Shown: piece by piece, positions 29,239 to 37,303 of the stretch | Position numbering within the stretch: position 1 is the first letter of the stretch | Layout of the letters: the number at the start of each line of letters is the position of its first letter | Assembly: GCF_017368475.1 (NCBI RefSeq) | Contig: NZ_JAFNJE010000002.1 | Coordinates: forward strand, 62,001 to 126,000 | Source of the DNA: Alteromonas sp. 5E99-2 | Lineage (GTDB): Bacteria; Pseudomonadota; Gammaproteobacteria; Enterobacterales; Alteromonadaceae | Length of the DNA stretch: 64,000 nt | Direction of reading: 5' to 3' | Position numbers and translations under genes: made by a program | The notes under the pieces: model-generated | The model's input: only the letters and a program-made list of their open reading frames with translations | Databases searched by the model: none | What the model was told of the DNA's origin: nothing

Positions 29239-30078
29239 ATGAAATTAGAAGCAGTTGACTATCAAGCATCTGACGCAGCCGTTAAATTTGCAACATCACT
29301 TCGTGAAACTGGGTTTGGTGTATTAACTAACCACCCTATTTTGCAGTCTAAAGTCAGCGAAATATACGCTGCGGCGGAAGTATTTTTTAACAGTGAAACA
29401 AAACACGACTTCTTATACGATAAAGAAACTCAGGATGGTTTTTTCCCACAATCGGTTTCTGAAGTAGCCAAAGGTCATACGGTAAAAGACATTAAAGAGT
29501 ATTATCATTTTTACCCGTGGGGGCGCTGTCCTGAAGAACTTAGACCTCTATTAGCAAGCTACTATGAACAAGCTAATACATTAGCCGCTGAGTTATTAGG
29601 TTGGATCCAAGACAATGCCCCTGAAGACGTAAACAAAGGCTTTAACGAACCTCTTTCCAATATGATTAACGGTAGTGATCGCTCTCTTTTAAGAGTGTTA
29701 CATTACCCTGCATTTTTGGGTGATGAGCAACCTAATGCCATACGCGCTGCAGCTCATGAAGACATTAATTTAATCACTATCTTACCCGCTGCCAATGAGC
29801 CCGGCTTACAAGTAAAAGACAAAGACGGTGGCTGGTTAGACGTTCCTTGCGATTTTGGTAACCTTATAGTGAACATTGGCGACATGTTGCAAGAAGCTTC
29901 GAACGGCTATTATCCTTCTACAACCCACAGAGTGATTAACCCTGCGGGCACAAACATGAAAAAAGCACGAGTAAGCTTGCCTTTGTTTTTACACCCACGA
30001 GCAGATGTTGTTTTGTCTGAACGTCATACTGCGGGATCATACCTAGAAGAGCGTCTCAAAGAGCTTGGCGTAATCTAG
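29239..30078 (+). CDS. 2-oxoglutarate/Fe(II) oxygenase (IPNS-like)
   Basis: A 279-residue dioxygenase. The N-terminal DIOX_N-type region (RETGFGVLTNHPI) leads to the jelly roll with iron ligands HED (AAHEDINLIT) and the distal histidine in STTHRVINP, followed by the 2-oxoglutarate arginine in ARVSLPLF. It hydroxylates or desaturates an unknown small substrate. GAGGT precedes the ATG. The stop codon overlaps the next start (TAGTG). Position after a nucleoside transporter invites comparison with thymine-hydroxylase-like enzymes of the same superfamily, but nothing in the sequence proves a base or nucleoside substrate. Confidence 0.87.
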   Translation: MKLEAVDYQASDAAVKFATSLRETGFGVLTNHPILQSKVSEIYAAAEVFFNSETKHDFLYDKETQDGFFPQSVSEVAKGHTVKDIKEYYHFYPWGRCPEELRPLLASYYEQANTLAAELLGWIQDNAPEDVNKGFNEPLSNMINGSDRSLLRVLHYPAFLGDEQPNAIRAAAHEDINLITILPAANEPGLQVKDKDGGWLDVPCDFGNLIVNIGDMLQEASNGYYPSTTHRVINPAGTNMKKARVSLPLFLHPRADVVLSERHTAGSYLEERLKELGVI

Positions 30079-30809
30079 TGCCAAGCAATAAACGCAGAGT
30101 CGTCGTTACCGGAGGAAGCTCAGGCATAGGCCTAGCCATTGTAGAGCGGTTTATATCCAAAGGTGATGACGTGTTCAATCTTGATATTCAAGAAGAGCAC
30201 ACAGCAAACTTTATTCACTGCGATGTCGCTGATCACAATAAGGTCAGGCAATGTATAAGCGATATTAGTGCTAACGGGCCTATTGATGTGCTCATATGCA
30301 ACGCAGGAGTCCATCTTTCAGCGAATATCGAAGAAACTGACGAACACACATTACAACACCTCTTTAACTTAAATGTTAAAGGCGCGTTTTCGGCTACCCA
30401 GGCTTCATTACCTGCAATGAAAAATGCGGGGGGAAGTATAATTTATATTGCTTCTGACCAAGCCCAAGTTGCGAAAGCGAACTCCTTTGCCTACAACCTG
30501 ACAAAACACGCACTGGCTTCTATGGCAAAAACCACAGCCATTGATTACGCTCAATATAACATTCGAGCCAATGCCTTGTGTCCGGGTACCATAGATACTC
30601 CGCTTTATCACAATGCAATCAATAAATACTGTGCTCGCACCGGAGCGAACAAACAAAAAATTCACGCAGAAGAAGCCTCTGCACAGCCTTTAGGTAGAAT
30701 TGGTACATCTAAAGAAGTTGCCGGTTTTGCTTATTTTCTTAGTACTCCAGACGCCAGCTTTATAACCGGGACATTACAGTTAATGGATGGCGGGTATTGT
30801 GCCCGTTAG
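30078..30809 (+). CDS. Short-chain dehydrogenase/reductase
   Basis: A 243-residue SDR with the Rossmann loop TGGSSGIGLAI, CNAGVH, the catalytic serine in YIASDQA, the Y-x3-K in FAYNLTKHA, and the LCPGTIDTPLY segment. It is likely NAD(H)-dependent and oxidises or reduces a hydroxyl. The start is the GTG at 30078, sharing bases with the TAG of the oxygenase gene. Oxidising an alcohol made by the upstream oxygenase is a natural hypothesis. The next gene begins within its last codons. Confidence 0.9.
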   Translation: MPSNKRRVVVTGGSSGIGLAIVERFISKGDDVFNLDIQEEHTANFIHCDVADHNKVRQCISDISANGPIDVLICNAGVHLSANIEETDEHTLQHLFNLNVKGAFSATQASLPAMKNAGGSIIYIASDQAQVAKANSFAYNLTKHALASMAKTTAIDYAQYNIRANALCPGTIDTPLYHNAINKYCARTGANKQKIHAEEASAQPLGRIGTSKEVAGFAYFLSTPDASFITGTLQLMDGGYCAR

Positions 30810-31671
30810 TATAATCGACCCCCACATTCATTTATTCAACAAAGAACAAGGACAATACAAGTGGTGGTCTTCGCTTTCTAAACAGGAACAAGAACTCATT
30901 GCTAGAAGTTTTACAGTGGATGATTTATCCCTGCCCTCAAAATTTAAATTAAAGGGTGTAGTGCATATAGAAGCAGGGTTTGACAATCACGCTTCTTGGC
31001 GTGAAATACAGATGGTAGAAACCGCCGTCGCTCCTTCATCGTTACTGTTAGGCTCAATTGGCTGTGTCGATTTAACCTTATCACCCAGTGACTTTACCAG
31101 CGCTCTAGGCCAATTAAGCAAGCAGTCTTCTTTTCGTGGCGTCAGGCATATTCTCGATGACGATGCATTTCATATACTTGCTCACACCAATACAGGTCTT
31201 AACTTTCAATTATTAAGTAAACACTCACTTACCTTTGAGCTTCAATTAGATTTAGGAAAAATAGGTAAAGAAACACTAAATAAATTGTGCCAGCAAATAG
31301 ATGCCGCGCCTGACTTAAATATGGTTATTAACCATGGCGGATTTCCTCCAGCATTGTCGTTATCAGCACAACGAACTAGTTGGAAACTCGCCCTTAAACG
31401 GTTATCCGCTTACCCGAACCTTTGCATTAAATGTTCGGGCTGGGAAATGAATGACAAAGACTATAGTCATGACTATGTAGCACGTTCAGTACAAGATGTT
31501 ATCGACATATTTGGCGAAAGAAGAGTCATGTTTGCGAGTAACTTTCCACTCGTGCTTTTTTCTTCGCGCTATGAAACCTATTGGCAAAACATGTATGACT
31601 TAACTAAAGAGTTAAAATTAAATACAGAAGTACTACTGTATTCAAATGCTATCAGAACCTACGGACTATAG
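30799..31671 (+). CDS. TIM-barrel amidohydrolase (COG3618-like)
   Basis: About 290 residues. The N-terminal IDPHIHLFN gives the HxH metal ligands; EAGF, INHGGFP and FASNFPL follow, the last in place of the usual SDxP (seen as SNFP in parts of this family). It belongs to the amidohydrolase-2 superfamily with lactonases such as L-fuconolactonase. I favour the GTG at 30799, giving an 11-base overlap with the SDR gene; an ATG at 30787 adds four residues. It is the last gene of the udk-to-amidohydrolase run. Probable hydrolysis of a lactone or cyclic amide made by the upstream enzymes. Confidence 0.82.
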   Translation: MPVSIIDPHIHLFNKEQGQYKWWSSLSKQEQELIARSFTVDDLSLPSKFKLKGVVHIEAGFDNHASWREIQMVETAVAPSSLLLGSIGCVDLTLSPSDFTSALGQLSKQSSFRGVRHILDDDAFHILAHTNTGLNFQLLSKHSLTFELQLDLGKIGKETLNKLCQQIDAAPDLNMVINHGGFPPALSLSAQRTSWKLALKRLSAYPNLCIKCSGWEMNDKDYSHDYVARSVQDVIDIFGERRVMFASNFPLVLFSSRYETYWQNMYDLTKELKLNTEVLLYSNAIRTYGL

Positions 31672-31709
31672 GCTTTGTCTAATAATTTGAATGTATAAAA
31701 AAGAGAGGC

Positions 31710-31754
31710 TTATTCCAACAGCTAAGTTGTCAGTCCCCCTCTTTACCAGTGGCT
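31710..31754 (+). terminator. Possible terminator of the udk-amidohydrolase run
   Basis: AAAGAGAGG and CCCCTCTTT pair with one mismatch across a large loop of roughly 27 bases, shortly after the amidohydrolase stop. A loop this large and the absence of a long T tract make this weak. Confidence 0.3.
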
Positions 31755-31815
31755 TTATCTTTAGTGCGAGCACAAGTCACAAATCAGACTCTGAATTCTT
31801 AGTATTTTAAAACAC

Positions 31816-31977
31816 TCATTTTTTATTGAATTTATTAAAAATAAACCCACTGAGTAAACCAATAGCGATAGAAGAAATAGCAATTATCCACAACGCTGGG
31901 TTAAACTTACTCACCGCAATGCCAAACAGAGATGTTATGATTACTAAGAAAATATAGCCTGCTTTTTTACTGGTCAT
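31816..31977 (-). CDS. Hidden 53-residue two-helix membrane protein (putative immunity)
   Basis: An open frame of 53 residues, starting MTSKKAGYIFLVIITS and ending in FNKFNKK. It has two hydrophobic helices (about residues 8-22 and 30-48) with positive ends. Its ATG lies inside the last codons of the bacteriocin-like gene (11-base overlap), so translation is coupled. Size, topology and position fit a small immunity protein that protects the producer from its own pore-forming peptide. No family is recognised, so the role is inferred from context. Confidence 0.62.
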   Translation of the reverse strand: MTSKKAGYIFLVIITSLFGIAVSKFNPALWIIAISSIAIGLLSGFIFNKFNKK

Positions 31978-32203
31978 CGAGAGCATATTGAATTAGTTCA
32001 TTAACAAGGTAGCCACCACCACCACTTAAACCACCAGCTAGTAATCCCGGTCCAAAACCAACGCCTCCGACTAGAGAACCGAAGGCTCCTCCTACAACTG
32101 CACCACCAGCCGTGGCACCAGCTAAACCGGACCACGAAAACTTACCGCCATTTACTTCTTGAATTTCATTTAGACTTAATTCATACATAAAGTTATATTC
32201 CAT
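31967..32203 (-). CDS. Double-glycine-leader bacteriocin/microcin-like peptide
   Basis: A 78-residue (or 73 from the ATG at 32188) peptide. The segment MYELSLNEIQEVNGG is a textbook double-glycine leader: acidic/hydrophobic spacing ELS..EI..V and GG at the cut site. The predicted mature part is about 58 residues, Gly/Ala/Val-rich, with a GxxxG-type helix (AGGAVVGGAFGSLVGGVG), as in pore-forming class II bacteriocins. No cysteine or lantibiotic-type pattern is present. No C39 peptidase/ABC exporter occurs in this window, so export would need a transporter elsewhere. Ribosome sites before both ATGs are weak. Confidence 0.75.
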   Translation of the reverse strand: MEYNFMYELSLNEIQEVNGGKFSWSGLAGATAGGAVVGGAFGSLVGGVGFGPGLLAGGLSGGGGYLVNELIQYALDDQ

Positions 32204-32426
32204 CTTAAAGCTAATCTTTAGAGTTATTGAGCTCGACGACTAGCATTCCGTTAAAAGTGAATGAGATGAACTTTAGTTATGTTACCTATAACCAAGTGAA
32301 AACCTCATTAAAACGCGATTATTTGTATAAATACTATCAAAAACACCACAAAACGGTGAATTCGATAGTTAAATAGTAATAGATGAAATTTAATTATGCG
32401 CCTGTATAAAAGTCAGGTTTTCGCGC

Positions 32427-33602
32427 CTATTTCACCGTCACATGAGGTGAGCGTTTGACCAAATCGTCATTTAACTCAATGCCAATACCGGGTAAGTCCG
32501 GTACCTTAAATACGCCATTTTTAGGCTGGTAATCTTGGATACATAATTCACGGTTCCATGATTTTATCGCGTAGGTATGGTGTTCATGAATTAGAAAGTT
32601 TGGAATTGCGGCTTCTAGTTGTAATGATGCCGCTGTGGCAACTGGACCACCACAAACATGAGCCTGTATGCGTATGTCGTAAACATCTGCGTAATCACAC
32701 ACTTTTTTCGCTTCAGTAAAGCCACCGCACAAGCCTACATCAGGTTGTAAGATATCAATACTTTGCGATTCAAAATACGGCCTAACATCCCAGCGGTGGT
32801 ATAAGCGCTCTCCACCAGCGATAGGCACGTTGACGCGATCCGATACCTTTTTATGCACTGCTGAATTTAAGTAGTTCACAGGCTCTTCAAACATCATACA
32901 GCCCACTTCTTTGATGACTTCCCCCATTTGAATGGCTGAGGCACAGCCCATTAATGAATGGGCTTCAAAGATAATATCAACATCATCACCGACTTCTTGG
33001 CGAATGGCTCTTAACCTATCGCCAAACAAGCGCATCTGCTTAGGTGTGAACAGTTTTGTTCGATCGAAGCTAGAATCACCGTTTTCGTCATAAACAATAG
33101 GATCTACCTTAACCGCGTCATAACCTTCTGCCATCGCCTTTGCGGCAGAACGAGCATAGTCTTCAGGGGTGAGCATTTTTACGCAATCTTGGGACCAATC
33201 AAACTGCAACTGACTAGCATACGTGCGCAGGTTATCGTTGGTTTTACCTCCAAGTAATTGGTACACAGGTACATTCAGTGCTTTACCTTTAATATCCCAT
33301 AAGGCTGTATCAATTGCGCTCATCGCTGAATACAAAATAGGTCCACCACCTAAGCCCCAAAAGCTTTCACGTAACATACGAGACCAAAGTTGCTCTGTCT
33401 TAAACGGGTCAAAACCAATTAAAACCGCCTCTGCGATTTCTTTAATCATTGCAGCTGCAGCGCTATGCCCCCAATCGTAGGCAAGTCCGGCTTCACCTAC
33501 ACCATGAATACCCTCATCAGTATGGATACGAACAAAAATAGGATTCCAAGGCGGGCGCTCAGGACAATGAATATCAAAAATTTCTACATGGGTAATTTTC
33601 AT
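32427..33602 (-). CDS. Enolase-superfamily sugar-acid dehydratase-like protein
   Basis: A 391-residue member of the mandelate racemase/muconate lactonizing enzyme group. The N-terminal capping domain begins MKITHVEIFDIHCPERPPW. In the barrel, DAVKVDPIVYD supplies the catalytic-strand lysine, and metal ligands appear as Glu in IIFEAHS, Glu in MFEEPVN and Glu in IAGGERLYHRWD. The general base histidine is in IQAHVCGGP. This fits acid-sugar dehydratases; the first metal ligand as E rather than D and KxD rather than KxK are notable. It lies 29 bases downstream of a class II aldolase gene, so a sugar-acid degradation pair is likely. Substrate unknown. Confidence 0.85.
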   Translation of the reverse strand: MKITHVEIFDIHCPERPPWNPIFVRIHTDEGIHGVGEAGLAYDWGHSAAAAMIKEIAEAVLIGFDPFKTEQLWSRMLRESFWGLGGGPILYSAMSAIDTALWDIKGKALNVPVYQLLGGKTNDNLRTYASQLQFDWSQDCVKMLTPEDYARSAAKAMAEGYDAVKVDPIVYDENGDSSFDRTKLFTPKQMRLFGDRLRAIRQEVGDDVDIIFEAHSLMGCASAIQMGEVIKEVGCMMFEEPVNYLNSAVHKKVSDRVNVPIAGGERLYHRWDVRPYFESQSIDILQPDVGLCGGFTEAKKVCDYADVYDIRIQAHVCGGPVATAASLQLEAAIPNFLIHEHHTYAIKSWNRELCIQDYQPKNGVFKVPDLPGIGIELNDDLVKRSPHVTVK

Positions 33603-33631
33603 TTAACACTCGTGGGTTATTAGGTTTAAGA

Positions 33632-34408
33632 CTATTGATCGAAATCAGGGTATGCGCGCTTAACTCTGCGCATCATGGCCGGCCACGCTTTTTGTCCGCC
33701 GGTTTGCCCCGTATGTACTATATTTGCTTGTGCTTTAATTCCATCAATAACACTTTGGCTAATTTCAATGAATGGCTCATCTGTAGTGCATTGCATTTTA
33801 ACTTGAATTTCACAGGCCCGAAGCAGGTCATACATGTGCATGAAAGCGTCGCCAATAGTCACTCCCATGGTTAACGCTCCATGGTTGCGCAACAACATGA
33901 AATTAGCAGAGCCTAAATCCCCTTGTATACGTGCGATTTCATCGTGATCTACGGCTAAGCCTTCATATTCATGGTAACTCATACTGGCTAAAGCAAATGC
34001 TGAATATTGGCTATAAGGCTTTAAGCCTTGAGGGTTGTTTGATACAGCAATGGCATCTGCATTGTGTAAGTGCAAACAACACTGAGCCTCTGGCCGAGCA
34101 ATATGTACGGCGCTGTGAATAGTAAAACCCGCTGGGTTTATTTCAAAAGGGCAATTTGGCTGAATAATATTACCGTGAATATCGATTTTCACTAAATTGG
34201 ACGCAGTGACCTCTTCAAACGCTAAACCAAATGCGTTTATTAATATATCTTCTGTCCCTGGAATACGGGCGGAAATATGGGTATGGATAAGATCGTCCCA
34301 TTGGTGCATAACCATTAAGCGATATGCAGCTGCAAGCTCGACTCGAGTTTGCCATTCAGCATCAGAAACTTGATCTTTTAAATTCAAAACGGGAATATCG
34401 TAGTTCAT
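33632..34408 (-). CDS. Class II aldolase/adducin-family protein
   Basis: A 258-residue protein of the class II aldolase fold (zinc-dependent). Visible metal-ligand histidines are in CLHLHNADA (HxH) and LRNHGALTMG; DLIHTHISARIPG at the N-terminal part is the phosphate/backbone loop segment typical of the fold. Members cleave sugar phosphates by retro-aldol reaction or act as epimerases or decarboxylases. It is the first gene of a two-gene unit with the enolase-superfamily protein. The HxH neighbourhood is intact, so it may be an active enzyme; its substrate cannot be read from sequence. Confidence 0.85.
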   Translation of the reverse strand: MNYDIPVLNLKDQVSDAEWQTRVELAAAYRLMVMHQWDDLIHTHISARIPGTEDILINAFGLAFEEVTASNLVKIDIHGNIIQPNCPFEINPAGFTIHSAVHIARPEAQCCLHLHNADAIAVSNNPQGLKPYSQYSAFALASMSYHEYEGLAVDHDEIARIQGDLGSANFMLLRNHGALTMGVTIGDAFMHMYDLLRACEIQVKMQCTTDEPFIEISQSVIDGIKAQANIVHTGQTGGQKAWPAMMRRVKRAYPDFDQ

Positions 34409-34485
34409 AGTACAACGCTAATGCTATTTAAAAAGGGCATAAGCTGAAAGGATAAACACTATGAAGGGGCGATTCAATAAAGACC

Positions 34486-34953
34486 TCAGTTTACTCTGTT
34501 ATTAGTTATAAATTCTCCAACATATCGCCCACCTTTAACCGTCGCGATTAATCGTATTTTTTGTTGTGATCCGGTGCCCTTCACAAACTCACTCAAAGGG
34601 GTCTCTCTGTGCCAATAGTAAGGAGAGTCTTTCATACCCATACGAAAAACAGCTGATTCATCGTACTTATCAACCAAAAACAAGGTGGCTGTGTCTAAAG
34701 GAAAACTTGAATTCAATGTAGTGACATTGCCTTCTTGATATAAATTTAATTCAAATTCACCGGAGCCCAATACGCAATTTTTGCTGACTAAGTCACACCC
34801 TTGCTTACTGAGTTTCATTTCATAAAATCGCGGCTTCATAGCTTGGCTTTCGGCCCATATATCAGATGCTGCCCATCCTAGAATTATTAGAATTGGCGCA
34901 ACACACAGTGCAATTTTAGTATGCCGACTGAGTTTTAAAAAAGCCTGGTACAT
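34486..34953 (-). CDS. Single-pass membrane protein of unknown function
   Basis: A 155-residue protein with one N-terminal hydrophobic helix (about residues 12-31, ALCVAPILIILGWAASDI) and a beta-rich periplasmic part with two cysteines close together (QGCDLVSKNCVLG). I use the ATG at 34953, six bases after GGAG; a TTG four codons upstream has no ribosome site. It lies 68 bases downstream of the symporter gene on the same strand, so it may be the last gene of that unit. I do not recognise a characterised family. The two-cysteine hairpin could form a disulfide. Confidence 0.7.
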   Translation of the reverse strand: MYQAFLKLSRHTKIALCVAPILIILGWAASDIWAESQAMKPRFYEMKLSKQGCDLVSKNCVLGSGEFELNLYQEGNVTTLNSSFPLDTATLFLVDKYDESAVFRMGMKDSPYYWHRETPLSEFVKGTGSQQKIRLIATVKGGRYVGEFITNNRVN

Positions 34954-35021
34954 AGAAAACTCCAAATAAATGTAAACACCCCAACTTTAGTTGAGGTGTT
35001 TGATTTCAATAACAAAACGAA

Positions 35022-36761
35022 TTAATGATCATGTGCCGCTTTTATCTCTCCGTGAGGTGAGCGGAAGTTATCAACCATATCTTCAATTTCTTTCGGTGCT
35101 GGCTCACCCATTTTCAGTACAATAAAGGCTACTGAAAAGTTAACCAGCGCCCCTACAACACCAAAGGCTTCAGGCGAAATGCCAAAGAACCAATTTGCGC
35201 TCATATCACCAAGGAACGACGTTCCAGGAATGAACATAATGCCCTTATGTTGAAATACATACAGCATAGTCACGCCAATACCTGAGCTCATACCGGCAAT
35301 AGCGCCTTTGTTACTCATGGTTCTTGAGAAAATCCCCATCATAAGCGCAGGGAATATTGATGACGCAGCAAGCCCAAATGCCAATGCCACAGTTCCAGCA
35401 GCAAACCCTGGCGGATGAAGTCCCAAGTAGCCCGCAAAGAGAATTGCAATGGTCATAGTGATACGCCCAACCAATAGCTCCTTTTTCTCTGACATGTTTG
35501 GCGTTAGCACGCTTTTCATTAAGTCATGAGAAATTGACGAGGAAATAGCCAACAACAAACCCGCAGCAGTGGAAAGCGCTGCGGCTAGGCCACCGGCAGC
35601 CACTAAAGCAACAACCCAGTTCGGCAAGTTTGCAATAGACGGGTTCGCCAACACCATAATGTCACGGTCTACAGTAACCATTTCATTTTTCTCAGCATCA
35701 GCAACATATTGAATTTTTCCATCGCCATTTTTGTCTTCAAACTTCAATAAGCCGGTTTTTTCCCAATCTTTAAACCACTGAGGACGTTTTTCGTATTCTA
35801 ATTGCTCTCCTGCAACTGGCTCTATGGTGTTGATTAGGTTAAATCTTGCCATCGCACCCACGGCTGGTGCCACAGTATAAAGCAACGCGATAAATACCAA
35901 GGCGTAGCCCGCTGATGCTCTCGCAGCCTGTACTGAAGGCACGGTAAAGAAGCGCATGATAACGTGTGGTAAGCCCGCAGTACCTATCATCAACGATAAG
36001 GTATAGGCAAACATATTTAACGAGTTACCCAGTTTGGCCGTAGTATATTCTTTAAAACCTAAGTCGGTGACGACCGCATCGAGCCTGTCGAGTAAAAACA
36101 CGCCGCTACCATCAGCTAATGTCGAGCCCAAACCAATTTGAGGAATAGGGTTACCGGTTAACTGTAAGGATATAAAGATAGCGGGAATTGTATAGGCTGA
36201 AATAAGTACTACGTATTGAGCAATTTGGGTGTAAGTGATCCCTTTCATTCCACCTAGTACCGCATAAACAAAAACCACGCCCATACCGACATACAAACCC
36301 ACTTCATAAGGCAAATCTAAGAACCGAGAAAAAGCAACGCCCACCCCTTTCATTTGCCCAATGATGTATGTGACCGACGCAATAATTAAACACGCAATGG
36401 CAACAATACGGGCACCATCTGAGTAGAATCTATCGCCAATGAATTCAGGTACGGTAAATTTACCGTGTTTTCTCATGTACGGTGCTAGGCACATAGCAAG
36501 TAACACGTAACCGCCGGTCCATCCCATTAAGAAAACAGAACCACCGTAACCCAAAAACGCGATTAAACCAGCCATTGAAATAAAGGACGCGGCCGACATC
36601 CAATCAGCGCCAATTGCCATACCATTTTGAATAGGGCCAACACCACCACCTGCGGCATAAAAGTCGCTGGTTGAACTAGCTCGAGCCCACCATGCAATAC
36701 CAAAGTAAACTGCAAAGGTGCTAAAAACGGCAATATAGGTATATAGCTTTAACTCATCCAT
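35022..36761 (-). CDS. Sodium:solute symporter, large subunit (acetate/monocarboxylate type)
   Basis: A 579-residue SSS-family transporter with about 13 helices, of the VC_2705/ActP-like subfamily. It has GADWMSAASFISMAG in helix 1, the GLAAALSTAAGLLLAISSSISHD region with the conserved serines of the second Na+ site, and an inserted hydrophilic segment with EDKNGDGKIQYVAD, an EF-hand-like Ca-binding loop. It overlaps the small subunit gene by one base. Adjacent CrbS-CrbR-acs genes point to acetate or another short-chain acid as substrate. The loop may be a regulatory feature. Confidence 0.92.
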   Translation of the reverse strand: MDELKLYTYIAVFSTFAVYFGIAWWARASSTSDFYAAGGGVGPIQNGMAIGADWMSAASFISMAGLIAFLGYGGSVFLMGWTGGYVLLAMCLAPYMRKHGKFTVPEFIGDRFYSDGARIVAIACLIIASVTYIIGQMKGVGVAFSRFLDLPYEVGLYVGMGVVFVYAVLGGMKGITYTQIAQYVVLISAYTIPAIFISLQLTGNPIPQIGLGSTLADGSGVFLLDRLDAVVTDLGFKEYTTAKLGNSLNMFAYTLSLMIGTAGLPHVIMRFFTVPSVQAARASAGYALVFIALLYTVAPAVGAMARFNLINTIEPVAGEQLEYEKRPQWFKDWEKTGLLKFEDKNGDGKIQYVADAEKNEMVTVDRDIMVLANPSIANLPNWVVALVAAGGLAAALSTAAGLLLAISSSISHDLMKSVLTPNMSEKKELLVGRITMTIAILFAGYLGLHPPGFAAGTVALAFGLAASSIFPALMMGIFSRTMSNKGAIAGMSSGIGVTMLYVFQHKGIMFIPGTSFLGDMSANWFFGISPEAFGVVGALVNFSVAFIVLKMGEPAPKEIEDMVDNFRSPHGEIKAAHDH

Positions 36762-37012
36762 TATTTTTCCTCTACTTTGTATTTTTTATCAAGATCATTC
36801 ATTTTCTTTGCGTACCAGAAAACAAGTGCGAGGAAGGTATAAATTGAGCCTTGTTGAGCAAACCAAAAACCAAGTTTGTAACCACCTAGGCGAATAGTAT
36901 TCAAAGGCTCTACAAGTAATAAGCCAAACCCAAACGACACCGTAAACCAAATAGCTAAACACACTAAAATTAGGCGAACGTTATCTTTCCAATATGTTTG
37001 TTGATTCTCCAT
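36761..37012 (-). CDS. Symporter small subunit (DUF4212)
   Basis: An 83-residue protein with two membrane helices (about 11-32 and 48-67), of the DUF4212 family that accompanies VC_2705-type sodium:solute symporters. WFTVSFGFGLLL and KLGFWFAQQGSIYTF are typical. Its stop overlaps the start of the large subunit by one base, so the two are made together. The regulatory block at 37149-37197 lies upstream. Confidence 0.93.
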   Translation of the reverse strand: MENQQTYWKDNVRLILVCLAIWFTVSFGFGLLLVEPLNTIRLGGYKLGFWFAQQGSIYTFLALVFWYAKKMNDLDKKYKVEEK

Positions 37013-37148
37013 AAACTTCTCCCGTTTTGAAGGCTACGTACCCTTTAGGTAGCGTAGATTTGTGTTATCAGAATCGAGATGAATTCGGAGAAACCAGCGT
37101 TATTTGGTCAAGTCAAAACTCATCACCCATTAAAAAGTTTACAGAGAT

Positions 37149-37197
37149 GTTAAATATTTAATATAAAACTTTAGTCTCATCTCACCATTTTGATTGG
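37149..37197 (-). promoter_or_regulatory. Shared promoter block upstream of symporter genes
   Basis: On the plus strand this holds GTTAAATATTT, ACTTTAGTCTCA (37168-37179) and TTGATTGG (37190-37197). The same three pieces in the same order occur at 43418-43466 upstream of acs. Both genes run on the minus strand, so the block has the same orientation to each. It is a candidate CrbR binding site with promoter. See findings. Confidence 0.6.
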
Positions 37198-37303
37198 TGC
37201 TTAACAATTAGAAAAATCAATAAAAAGAAGGTGATAAATATGGTGCTGATGTGTTTTTCGTGGTTATATTGAGTAAAAATGTTAAAAGTATGTATTCAAT
37301 ATT

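Noticed and set aside
30787-30798. Earlier ATG for the TIM-barrel amidohydrolase
   Set aside because: Possible, but the GTG at 30799 gives less overlap with the SDR gene; the choice is uncertain and affects only four residues.
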